A stretch of DNA of 7,483 bases, taken from assembly GCA_022428035.1 (NCBI GenBank), contig JAKMDG010000537.1, positions 1 through 7,483 of the forward strand. Reading direction: 5' to 3'. Below, one piece after another: positions 1 through 5,587 of the stretch. The position numbers and the translations under genes are program-made. Position 1 is the first letter of the stretch, and every line of letters starts with the position of its first letter. This DNA is from Longimicrobiales bacterium. Its GTDB lineage: Bacteria; Gemmatimonadota; Gemmatimonadetes; Longimicrobiales; Gaopeijiaceae. The notes under the pieces were generated by a model that searched no databases, was not told where the DNA came from, and worked only from the letters and a program-made list of their open reading frames with translations.

Positions 1-265
1 GCTCGGCAAGGTTCACGACCTGGAAGTACGTCGAGAACGACCGCACAAGCTCCCGCGCCTCGTGTGGGGACAGGCCGTGTAGCAGCTCGTCGAGTTCGGA
101 GCAGTCGCCCGAGTCTTCCCGTCGCCGTCTCGCAGCCAGGCGGATCGCCTCGACGCGCTCGAAGAGCGCATCACCACCCTGTTCTCGAATCACATTTCCG
201 ACGAGCGCACCGAGCGCGCGCACGTCCGCGCGAAGAGGCTCATCCTTATCCGAAGAGTCGCTCAC
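1..265 (-). CDS. ppc: Phosphoenolpyruvate carboxylase, N-terminal part (runs off the window)
   Basis: The enzyme adds bicarbonate to phosphoenolpyruvate to give oxaloacetate, refilling the TCA cycle in the cytoplasm. Only about 88 N-terminal residues are present; the catalytic residues lie beyond the left edge. The match is the family's N-terminal helical region: after a short acidic leader come EPLRADVRALGALVGNVIRE, then QGGDALFERVEAIRLAARRR, then a charged linker, then ELVRSFSTYFQVVNLAE. These correspond to the 'LG..LG..i.e..G..l.e.Ve.IR' and 'aFs.yf.l.NlAE' segments of the family. The start is uncertain: GTG at 265 gives MSDSSDKDEPLRADV, TTG at 280 adds five residues, and neither has a clear Shine-Dalgarno sequence. 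No in-frame ATG lies between the upstream gene and these codons. It follows the small transpeptidase gene on the same strand with a gap of about 157 bases containing several inverted repeats, so it may have its own promoter or a structured leader. Confidence 0.88.
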   Translation of the reverse strand, partial: MSDSSDKDEPLRADVRALGALVGNVIREQGGDALFERVEAIRLAARRRREDSGDCSELDELLHGLSPHEARELVRSFSTYFQVVNLAE

Positions 266-309
266 GAGGGAGTCGTTCAAGACGAGTCGGGCTGGAGTGG
301 CGTTCGGAA

Positions 310-391
310 GCGGGGTCGTCGCCCCGCGTATGAAACGGCCGGAGAAAGTGGCCGCATGCTTCCGGGTTGTGAAGTGGCCGTCTCGAGACGG
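310..391 (-). promoter_or_regulatory. Three consecutive inverted repeats ahead of ppc
   Basis: The gap between the small transpeptidase and ppc holds three short dyads in a row. At 378-391 there is a perfect 14-bp palindrome, CCGTCTCGAGACGG. At 336-354 CGGCC and GGCCG flank a 9-base loop. At 310-327 GCGGGG and CCCCGC flank a 6-base loop. On the minus strand none is followed by a T-run, so none is a standard intrinsic terminator. They could form a structured ppc leader, a factor-dependent terminator, or be chance in GC-rich DNA. Confidence 0.3.
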
Positions 392-422
392 GTGCCTCAG
401 TTCAGGCGGGCGGCGCTGCGGC

Positions 423-1172
423 TTACGGCGCCACCCAGGGCCCCTCGCTCAGCCATTCGTCGGCGAGCGGCGAGTAGAGGAATACGACGCCACCGTTCGC
501 GAGCTCGGGAAGCAGACGCTGGGCGCGCTCCATCTCCATCGCCGGGCAACCTTCGCTCCGTCCAGCATCGCCAGCGGTCACGTAAGGAGCGCCATGCACC
601 ACGATGCCTCTGGCCAACGCCGCATCGTTGAAGATGTCGGACTCCCCTCTGAGACGCAGGCCAACCGACTGGTAGGCGCGTCCGCTCGACGTACCCCGGA
701 ACCCATACGTACCCTCTGCTACGAAGAGGCCGAGCGACGTCGCGTTGCTACCGGAAACATTCGAGAAGCGGGTCGGGACACCGTTTCTCGAGCTCGAGGA
801 ACCGCGCCCGTGCGCGACGGTGAACGGGCCGTCGACCACCGTGAGGTCGTCCATGTTCAGCACCCAGCCTCGAGGCGTGGTGTTGTCGAGTCCGAAGTCC
901 ACGAAGTAGAGCCAGGGCTTCCGCACTTCGTCAGGGTGGGCGTCGCGATGCGCGAAATACGCCCCGGTCGCGACATGAAGCGCCTCGGGGTGGCTGAGCG
1001 GGCCGATGATCTCATCGAAGGCCGCCATAGCTCGCGCCGCGTCGGTGATCGGAGCAGCAGATATCTCGATCGGTACCGACCCTGAATCGATCGGTGCCCC
1101 TCCCAGCCCGAGGGACGGGAACAGGAGGCTGAGAGCCAGCAGCGCGCCCTGAGCGAGGCGATGATTTCGCAT
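423..1172 (-). CDS. Exported L,D-transpeptidase catalytic-domain protein (YkuD_2 type)
   Basis: This 249-residue protein is a probable periplasmic murein L,D-transpeptidase or carboxypeptidase that acts on peptide stems of peptidoglycan. Residues 1-26 form a signal peptide: MRNH, then the hydrophobic ALLALSLLFPSLGLGGA. The catalytic signature lies near the C-terminus: IVVHGAPYV around His193-Gly194, then GRSEGCPAM with the nucleophile Cys209. The preceding FSNVSGSNATSLGLFVAEGT segment (about 136-155) and FVDFGLDNTTPRGWVLNMDD (about 90-109) are typical of the YkuD_2 branch. The form is Ser-x-Gly-Cys-Pro, whereas classical YkuD has SHGC.R. ATG at 1172 is preceded by AGGAG at 1182-1186 and AGGA at 1177-1180. 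Stop is TAA. It lies 149 bases downstream of the large L,D-transpeptidase on the same strand, so the two may be co-transcribed. The exact activity (3-3 cross-linking, trimming or protein anchoring) cannot be read from sequence. Confidence 0.88.
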   Translation of the reverse strand: MRNHRLAQGALLALSLLFPSLGLGGAPIDSGSVPIEISAAPITDAARAMAAFDEIIGPLSHPEALHVATGAYFAHRDAHPDEVRKPWLYFVDFGLDNTTPRGWVLNMDDLTVVDGPFTVAHGRGSSSSRNGVPTRFSNVSGSNATSLGLFVAEGTYGFRGTSSGRAYQSVGLRLRGESDIFNDAALARGIVVHGAPYVTAGDAGRSEGCPAMEMERAQRLLPELANGGVVFLYSPLADEWLSEGPWVAP

Positions 1173-1321
1173 TGGTTCCTACTCCTGACAAACGAGTACA
1201 CGTCAACCGCCGAAGACATCGGCAGTGCGTCTGGAGAAGCTGTTTCTCTACACACTCGGTCCGGCGAAGGTCCTCCCCCACGATCGTGTACGAGGGCTGC
1301 CGGATGTGGCGCAGCCTGCAC
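1173..1321 (-). other. Intergenic gap between the two transpeptidase genes
   Basis: This 149-base gap holds no gene. It contains a 10-bp palindrome CACGATCGTG at 1279-1288 and a dyad GCCGA-N5-TCGGC at 1209-1223. A TTGACG hexamer at 1201-1206 (minus) resembles a -35 box, but no acceptable -10 box follows at 16-18 bases. I see no T-run after the dyad, so no intrinsic terminator. Read-through from the large transpeptidase into the small one is therefore possible but not shown. Confidence 0.4.
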
Positions 1322-2947
1322 TCACCGGCGAACGTCGAGCAGCGCCAGAATCGCCGGATCCCGCCCGTAGACGTCCTCGTAAAAGTGCAGGGTGCCGGCC
1401 CGGCTCGCTTCCACCGTTCGATAATGGACAAAGACCCGGAGTGGCCGCTTCAGCGAGATCACACGCGTCTCTCCCTCTGCAATGGCGTCTTCCAGCGTCT
1501 CACGAGTCCATGTGCCCGGCTCGTCGAGCGCATGTTCGGCGAGACCAACCGGGTCTTCGACACGGATACATCCGTGGCTGAAGAGGCGCTCCTCCTCGGC
1601 GAACGCCCAGCGGGCGGGACTGTCGTGCAGGTAGACGGCGTACTCGTTGGGGAAGATCAACTTGATCCGGCCCAGTGGATTGAGTGGGCCGGGCGCCTGA
1701 CGAAAGACGTAAGGAAAGGTCGCCGCCGTGAATGATGCGAAGTCCAGCGTCGTCGGGTCCACGGAACGCCCCGCGGCGTCGAGCACCCGCATATCCCGGT
1801 CGCTCAGGTAGCTCGGGTCGTTGCGAACAGCCTGGAGCATCTCTTCGACCATGCCCCTCGGCACCGTCCACGTCGGATTTACCTCGACGTAGCTCATGAG
1901 CGCATCGAAGGACGGCGTCTGAGTCTCGAGTTCTCCGACGACCGTCCGAGACTCGAATTCGACGGACGCGCTGCGGCTCAGGGAGACACGGGCCGCGGCG
2001 ACGTTGGCCGAGACGTAGTCGTCGGGCCGATCCCGCTGCGCTCTGCGAAGCCGCTCGAGATTGACCCGTACCTGCTCGATCCGAACTGCCACCGGGGTGT
2101 TCAGAGAAGCGAGCGTCACGGCACCGACGCGCCCGTCCTCATTGAGTCCGTGGCGATGCTGAAAGGATCGGACCGCCAGTTCGAGCGCGTCGTCGAAGTG
2201 CATGGGGTCAGGTGTCAGGGGATCCTGACCCTCCGGCCGGAAGTCTCCGCTGAGAATGAGCCGATTCCGGAGCAGCGGGATCCGCGTGTCCGCCGTGTTC
2301 TTCTGCAGTGTCGGGCCCGCAGAGATCGGCTCCCACCCACCTCTGCGCTCGATTGCTCTGAGTTCGGCCAGGCCGCGCACGAGTCGGTCGTATTCGAAGT
2401 TGTCGGGTCGGAGCGCTGCCAGCTGCTGCTCCAGCAGCCCGTAGGACACCGCGTCGAGAACGTCGCCGGCGGGATCGCCGCTTCCAGACGAACCATCGTC
2501 CGGGAACCGTGGGCTGTTGGTGTCGGTTCGCGAGACCCGTCCGAAGCGCAGGTCACGACTCAGTCGCACCAATGCGTCGGTCGCGAGGAGCTCGCGTGTC
2601 GCCAAGCGATCCGGCCCCAGGGGCAAGGTCGAGAACTCGGTCAGCAGCGTTGCATGGTAGATGTTCGGATCGAGTCCATCGGAGGTGGTGGCACGAACCG
2701 CGCGCAGCAGGCCCTCGAGGTCGGCCGGTGTCCACAGGGGCTCGAAACCGCTTTGCTCGTACGCGTCGAGGACGACCGGGTCCGCAAGGATCCTCTGACC
2801 CTCGATCACCAGCGACCCCGCGTTTTTCAGGCTATCGATCAACGCTTCAAGCGCGGGTGCACGCGTGGAGGGAGGCGACGCTCCCATCCACGCCGCACCC
2901 ATACTCGCCGCGAGGATCAATCCTGCGGCGCTTCTGACTCGTCTCAT
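1322..2947 (-). CDS. YcbB/LdtD-family L,D-transpeptidase with peptidoglycan-binding domain
   Basis: This 541-residue secreted enzyme is predicted to form 3-3 (mDAP-mDAP) cross-links between tetrapeptide stems in periplasmic peptidoglycan. Residues 1-23 are a signal peptide (MRRVRS, then AAGLILAASMGAAWMGA). Residues about 35-245 form the scaffold region, with FEPLWTPADLEGLLRAV (68-84), DGLDPNIYH (90-98) and LVRLSRDLRFGRVS (126-139), all as in YcbB homologues. Residues about 253-283 are a PG_binding_1 repeat (AVRSFQHRHGLNEDGRVG). The YkuD domain covers about 311-510, with VNPTWTVP (356-363), YLHDSP (His441) and LFSHGCIRVEDP (His458, nucleophile Cys460). Length fits the family. Start: an upstream in-frame ATG at 3100 would add 51 residues without a signal, while ATG at 2947 has GGAGGG four bases upstream and begins directly with the signal peptide. 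Stop is TGA. The smaller transpeptidase follows. Confidence 0.94.
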   Translation of the reverse strand: MRRVRSAAGLILAASMGAAWMGASPPSTRAPALEALIDSLKNAGSLVIEGQRILADPVVLDAYEQSGFEPLWTPADLEGLLRAVRATTSDGLDPNIYHATLLTEFSTLPLGPDRLATRELLATDALVRLSRDLRFGRVSRTDTNSPRFPDDGSSGSGDPAGDVLDAVSYGLLEQQLAALRPDNFEYDRLVRGLAELRAIERRGGWEPISAGPTLQKNTADTRIPLLRNRLILSGDFRPEGQDPLTPDPMHFDDALELAVRSFQHRHGLNEDGRVGAVTLASLNTPVAVRIEQVRVNLERLRRAQRDRPDDYVSANVAAARVSLSRSASVEFESRTVVGELETQTPSFDALMSYVEVNPTWTVPRGMVEEMLQAVRNDPSYLSDRDMRVLDAAGRSVDPTTLDFASFTAATFPYVFRQAPGPLNPLGRIKLIFPNEYAVYLHDSPARWAFAEEERLFSHGCIRVEDPVGLAEHALDEPGTWTRETLEDAIAEGETRVISLKRPLRVFVHYRTVEASRAGTLHFYEDVYGRDPAILALLDVRR

Positions 2948-2951
2948 GGCA

Positions 2952-2957
2952 CCCTCC
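2952..2957 (-). promoter_or_regulatory. Ribosome binding site fixing the start of the large transpeptidase
   Basis: The minus strand reads GGAGGG-TGCC-ATG, a near-perfect Shine-Dalgarno at normal spacing. It sits inside the longer open frame that runs upstream to 3100 and decides for the ATG at 2947, where the encoded protein begins with a clean signal peptide. Confidence 0.8.
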
Positions 2958-3019
2958 ACAATCCGGTCCGACAACGGCTGCGATCGCGTCGGCCCAAACC
3001 GCGCGAACGTAGCCGCCTG

Positions 3020-3046
3020 ACATTGTAAATGTGGTGCATGTGGTGC
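3020..3046 (-). promoter_or_regulatory. Candidate promoter with a 9-bp tandem repeat and an overlapping dyad
   Basis: On the minus strand TACAAT (3022-3027) is a good -10 hexamer about 75 bases ahead of the transpeptidase start. It lies within a perfect dyad ACATT-GTA-AATGT (plus strand 3020-3032). Directly upstream are two perfect copies of a 9-mer (plus strand ATGTGGTGC at 3029-3037 and 3038-3046). No TTGACA-like -35 box is present at 16-18 bases, where the sequence reads GCCAGC. The repeats could be activator sites replacing a -35 element, but this is inference. Confidence 0.35.
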
Positions 3047-3407
3047 TGGCGATCCGTCAGGGAATCTCCGCCGCTTATCCGTTGCCTGCCCGCTACCCAC
3101 TTCGTCTACTCGCGCATCAAGTGGCGCATATCATGTGCACGACGTCCGGCCTGTAAAGGCGAGATGAGGATCCTTGCCTTCCTCACCGATCCCCCCGGCA
3201 GGCGCCCCATTGTCTGACATCTGCGTGTCCCCAAGCGTTCGCTGGGTCTCGAGTAAGATTTCCCCAGCTGACGCTCCGCATGATCGGACTCTACACCGAG
3301 GCAGCCATGATTGGAGTCTTCATCGAAGCAAGCTCCGTGAGCCACGCCCGAATTGCGGCGGATGTGGACAGGATTCCACGGTAGATGGGTCACTGCGGAG
3401 CTGTCGG

Positions 3408-3877
3408 TCAACCGCCCCCGAGCGCCAGTCGCTCGGCGTTCGCACGGGCGGCACGCACCCGGGATGGCGATTACGTCGGTGGAGCAGTTGTTACACGCAG
3501 GCAACATCTGGATCACCCGGTACTGCTCCAGGGCTCCGGCGTAGTCGTTCCGCGCGAGGGTCGTCGACGCCCCGACGAGGCACCGAACCATCTGGACCAG
3601 CATCGATCCGGAGGGTTCGGAGACGTCGGGTGCGGCGTCGTGCCCCGGCACCCCTTCCTGCACGAACGCCGTCGCCACGCCGATGGGCAGCCCAATCATG
3701 AGGAGCACCAGTGCCATCGCGGGAGCCCCGTCGGGGAGTCCAGTCGGGGAGCCCCGCGAAGTCCGTCAGGAGCTCGACGGCCTGGAGAACGCCCCACGAT
3801 GACGCCAGAAAGAGTCCCAGCACCTGCCACAGCGAGCGGCGGTGGATTTCGTGGATGAGTTGCTTGATGCGGTCCAT
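3408..3877 (-). pseudogene. Broken membrane-anchor/TPR-like gene, frameshifted and internally shortened
   Basis: ATG at 3877 follows GGAG at 3883-3886 and opens MDRIKQLIHEIHRRSLWQVL, GLFLASSWGVLQAVELLTDF, AGLPDWTP (48 residues to 3734). The matching continuation, AMALVLLMIGLPIGVATAFV then QEGVPG, is in another frame from 3720. Together they form the two-helix anchor I associate with large Gemmatimonadota proteins carrying TPR or regulatory domains. The frames are separated by 13 extra bases (3721-3733); removing them restores an uninterrupted ...LPDWTPAMALVLL... sequence. After the second helix, the protein passes quickly into a TPR-like piece, LARNDYAGALEQYRVIQMLP then ACNNC (residue tops about 3552 to 3486), much earlier than expected, so an internal deletion is likely. 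A second frameshift near 3460-3480 may lead to VRAARANAERLALGGG and TGA at 3408; this is weaker. Sequencing error is an alternative for the first lesion. It is transcribed away from the LRR gene. Confidence 0.6.
3721..3759 (-). repeat. Degenerate 13-bp tandem repeat, three units, spanning a frameshift
   Basis: On the plus strand the units are GGGAGCCCCGTCG (3721-3733), GGGAGTCCAGTCG (3734-3746) and GGGAGCCCCGCGA (3747-3759). Units 1 and 2 match at 11 of 13 positions, and units 1 and 3 share their first ten bases. Unit 1 is exactly the 13 bases whose removal rejoins the two halves of the anchor coding sequence. Since 13 is not a multiple of three, gain or loss of one unit changes the frame. 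Confidence 0.7.
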
Positions 3878-3882
3878 CCGGA

Positions 3883-3886
3883 CTCC
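3883..3886 (-). promoter_or_regulatory. Ribosome binding site of the broken anchor gene
   Basis: The minus strand reads GGAG-TCCGG-ATG, a core Shine-Dalgarno five bases from the ATG at 3877. It selects this ATG over the longer in-frame extension upstream to 4060, which shows no conserved protein sequence. An intact translation start on a frameshifted gene suggests the damage is recent or reversible, or that the frameshift is an assembly error. Confidence 0.55.
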
Positions 3887-4110
3887 GGGCGGGCATGACG
3901 CTGGGTGTGAGGCGGATACGCAGAGCCGTCCCTCGATGCCGGACCGCCAGAATGACGACTCAGCCAAAGCCCACCAGGCCGTCGTAACCCCCGAAAGCAC
4001 AATGGAGGTCAGCCTGGACGGCTCCGTGCAGATCGCCGACCACGATTGGGAGGAATGCAAGCGCCTGAGCCACCGTGGCGCTACAGCTCAGCCGCAGACT
4101 CCTCGACGAC

Positions 4111-4134
4111 CGCGCATCCGCGCATCCGCGCATC
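4111..4134. repeat. Three perfect tandem copies of the 8-mer CGCGCATC
   Basis: Copies lie at 4111-4118, 4119-4126 and 4127-4134 with no mismatch. The repeat is in non-coding DNA about 215 bases upstream of the LRR gene start. Three copies are few, but a perfect octamer repeat of this kind is prone to slipped-strand length change. Confidence 0.75.
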
Positions 4135-4347
4135 GTCTCGGTACCGGCTTTCCTGCCGCCGCACAGGTGCTGGCTAGACCTGTCTGTGTCTCACGGAACC
4201 CGACGTCGCACAGGCCTCGCACTACCCCATCCCGCCCCACCACCTATAGTTCCGAGGTCCTTCCTGACAGGTCCGCTGAGCACGACACGCGCGAGCCGTT
4301 ACCACGCCTTGAGAAGGCCCCCGCTCATGCTCCTTGAGAAGCTTCTG

Positions 4348-4473
4348 ATGTAGCGCTGCGCGCCGTGGCTCGCAGTCATCCTGCTCCTGGTCGGTGGGTG
4401 CCGCGCGGCTGACAGCGCCACGGACCCGATTCTCCCTGCCCTTCGAATCTCCACGACCTCGCTACCGGATGGA
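4348..4473 (+). other. Lipoprotein signal and Ig-domain start of the LRR gene, cut off by an ATG-TAG
   Basis: In the frame of the LRR protein, the sequence reads ATG (4348), TAG (4351), then RCAPWLAVILLLVGGC, RAADSATDPILPALRISTTS and LPDG, joining the LRR frame at 4474. The first stretch is a textbook type II signal: Arg, a hydrophobic core, and a lipobox LVGGC with the Cys codon at 4399-4401. The last part supplies the first strand of the Ig-like domain. No ATG, GTG or TTG occurs in frame between the TAG and GTG 4474. The sequence therefore looks like a normal lipoprotein start whose second codon has become amber. Alternatives are a sequencing error or initiation at a non-standard codon such as CTG 4381, which would leave too short a signal. 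Confidence 0.6.
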
Positions 4474-5490
4474 GTGCGGGACGAGGCCTACGGTGCATTG
4501 CTCACAGCAGTCGGGGGCGATGGGAGCTACTCCTGGGCGGTCACTGGGGGGGCTTTGCCCTCGGGGCTGATGCTTGAGGGCTCATCAGGCCTCATCACTG
4601 GCGCCCCACGAGTCATCGGAGACAGCAACTTCACCGTACAGGTCTCGAGTGGCGACGGCCAGACAGAGATTCAGGAGCTGACCCTGGGTGTTTTGGCGCC
4701 ACCACTCCTCGAGCCGGGCGCACGCTGCAGTGACGCAGGAGGAAGCGCGCTGGTGAGCTTCGAAGACCCCAACCTGGAGTCCGCCGTTCGGGCTGCACTG
4801 TCGCTGGGGGCGGACGATTCGTTGACCCGTGATCTAGCGGCCACACTGCTGTTTCTTACAAACGGTGGAGGCCGAGGTATCACGAGCGTGGTCGGAGCTC
4901 AGAACCTGTCCAAGCTGTCCGACGTTGATCTGAGAGAGAACTCAATTTCGGACACGGGTCCGCTCAGTGGGTTGAACGATCTGTACAGTCTGAATTTGTT
5001 CAGCAATGCGATTGCGGATATCGGCCCGCTGGCCGGGCTCACGACACTCGGCCGCCTCAACCTCTGGGACAATCCGTTTACGGATCTCTCGCCCCTGAGC
5101 GGGCTGACCAACCTGGAGTACCTGGAGCTGTGGGGTAACCCGACCCCGATTACCGACATCAGTCCGCTGAGCGGCCTCACCACCCTGTATGATCTCTTCG
5201 TGGAGAACAACGCGATCAGCGACGTCAGTGCGCTGGGTGGAATGATCAACCTCATCAGGCTCGACCTCGACCGTAACAACCTCACGGACCTCTCACCGCT
5301 CGAAGGACTCACCTCGTTGGAGAGGCTCTGGCTCGCCGGCAACTCTTCACTCAGCGACATCCAGCCTCTGCTCGACAACCTCGGGCTCGGAGCTGGTGAT
5401 GGCGTAGATCTTCGAGCAACAAGCGTGAGTTGTGCTGATATCGATGCCCTGAAGGCCAAGGGAGTCAGCGTGTCTTCTGACTGCCCTTAA
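4474..5490 (+). CDS. Ig-like plus internalin-type leucine-rich-repeat protein (probable former surface lipoprotein)
   Basis: The open frame from GTG 4474 encodes 338 residues. Residues about 1-73 are a putative Ig-like domain of the He_PIG type (GDGSYSWAV, LPSGLML, GLITGAP, NFTVQVSSGDGQ). Residues 94-110 (VSFEDPNLESAVRAALS) are the cap helix often found before bacterial SDS22/internalin-like repeats. Six 22-24-residue LRRs follow a first partial one: 161-182, 183-204, 205-228 (two-residue insertion), 229-250, 251-272, 273-295, each of the form 'PLsGLtxLxxLxLxxNxIsD'. A C-terminal cap with Cys320 and Cys337, possibly a disulfide, ends the protein. Such proteins bind other proteins or glycans at the cell surface; the ligand is unknown. 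GTG 4474 has no good Shine-Dalgarno and cuts into the Ig domain, so the original start was probably ATG 4348. From GTG 4474 the product would lack an export signal. Stop is TAA. Confidence 0.85.
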   Translation: MRDEAYGALLTAVGGDGSYSWAVTGGALPSGLMLEGSSGLITGAPRVIGDSNFTVQVSSGDGQTEIQELTLGVLAPPLLEPGARCSDAGGSALVSFEDPNLESAVRAALSLGADDSLTRDLAATLLFLTNGGGRGITSVVGAQNLSKLSDVDLRENSISDTGPLSGLNDLYSLNLFSNAIADIGPLAGLTTLGRLNLWDNPFTDLSPLSGLTNLEYLELWGNPTPITDISPLSGLTTLYDLFVENNAISDVSALGGMINLIRLDLDRNNLTDLSPLEGLTSLERLWLAGNSSLSDIQPLLDNLGLGAGDGVDLRATSVSCADIDALKAKGVSVSSDCP

Positions 5491-5587
5491 TCTCGGCGAT
5501 GGAGGCTGACAGAGGTGGGGCGAGCCCGACGAACACCCCTCCGGGTCCCGGAACCGACCTGCCTGCATCTCCAAGCTCCTGTCCGCC

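Larger units (their letters stand above)
2948..3407. other. Region without a convincing gene upstream of the large transpeptidase
   Basis: Open frames cross this stretch on both strands, but none has a recognisable domain, a good start or coding-like composition. The minus-strand frame reaching down to 3106 is the tail of the broken anchor gene running on after its recognisable part ends. The stretch next to the transpeptidase (3020-3046) holds the candidate promoter and a tandem repeat, described separately. The rest (about 3050-3400) shows no tRNA, insertion-sequence end or terminator that I can support, and may be decayed coding DNA. Confidence 0.45.
3878..4347. other. Divergent intergenic region between the anchor gene and the LRR gene
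   Basis: No supported gene lies here; the open frames on both strands have no recognisable domains. Visible structure: the 8-mer triplet at 4111-4134 (separate entry); a dyad ACAGGT-N9-ACCTGT at 4163-4183; a -10-like TATAGT at 4245-4250 on the plus strand without a recognisable -35 box; a 10-bp palindrome AGAAGCTTCT at 4337-4346 next to the LRR start. The region should hold promoters for both divergent genes. Confidence 0.4.

Noticed and set aside
297..1085. Long plus-strand open frame of 262 codons
   Set aside because: It lies opposite the small transpeptidase, has no recognisable domain, and is Arg-rich low-complexity as expected of a shadow frame in GC-rich DNA.
2150..3028. Long plus-strand open frame of 292 codons
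   Set aside because: It is antisense to the large transpeptidase, whose domains and catalytic residues are clear; no family features are visible in the plus frame.
2948..3100. N-terminal extension of the large transpeptidase to ATG 3100
   Set aside because: It would add 51 residues before the signal peptide. GGAGGG and the signal peptide support ATG 2947.
3307..3384. A 25-residue plus-strand ORF (MIGVFIEASSVSHARIAADV...) with GAGG five bases upstream
   Set aside because: Too short to separate from chance, no hydrophobic or known motif, and no neighbour that would explain it.
3106..3407. Continuation of the anchor gene's second frame down to 3106 as real protein
   Set aside because: Past the CNNC segment the sequence shows no recognisable pattern and many rare-looking codons; it seems to be non-coding read-through.
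4327..4353. Leu-rich eight-residue leader peptide MLLEKLLM ahead of the LRR gene
   Set aside because: No attenuator hairpins or amino-acid biosynthesis gene follow; it is better read as the frame upstream of the nonsense codon.
4957..5350. Apparent DNA-level repeats resembling a repeat array
   Set aside because: They are the coding reflection of the leucine-rich repeats (66-72-base period, in frame), not CRISPR or satellite DNA.
4899..5459. Minus-strand open frame of 186 codons opposite the LRR region
   Set aside because: Its internal repetition mirrors the LRR codons on the plus strand; it is a shadow.
5491..5587. Bidirectional terminator between the converging LRR and lipoprotein genes
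   Set aside because: Only weak pairing (GGGG with CCCC across a long loop) and an odd palindrome CCGGG-T-CCCGG; no T-run on either strand.
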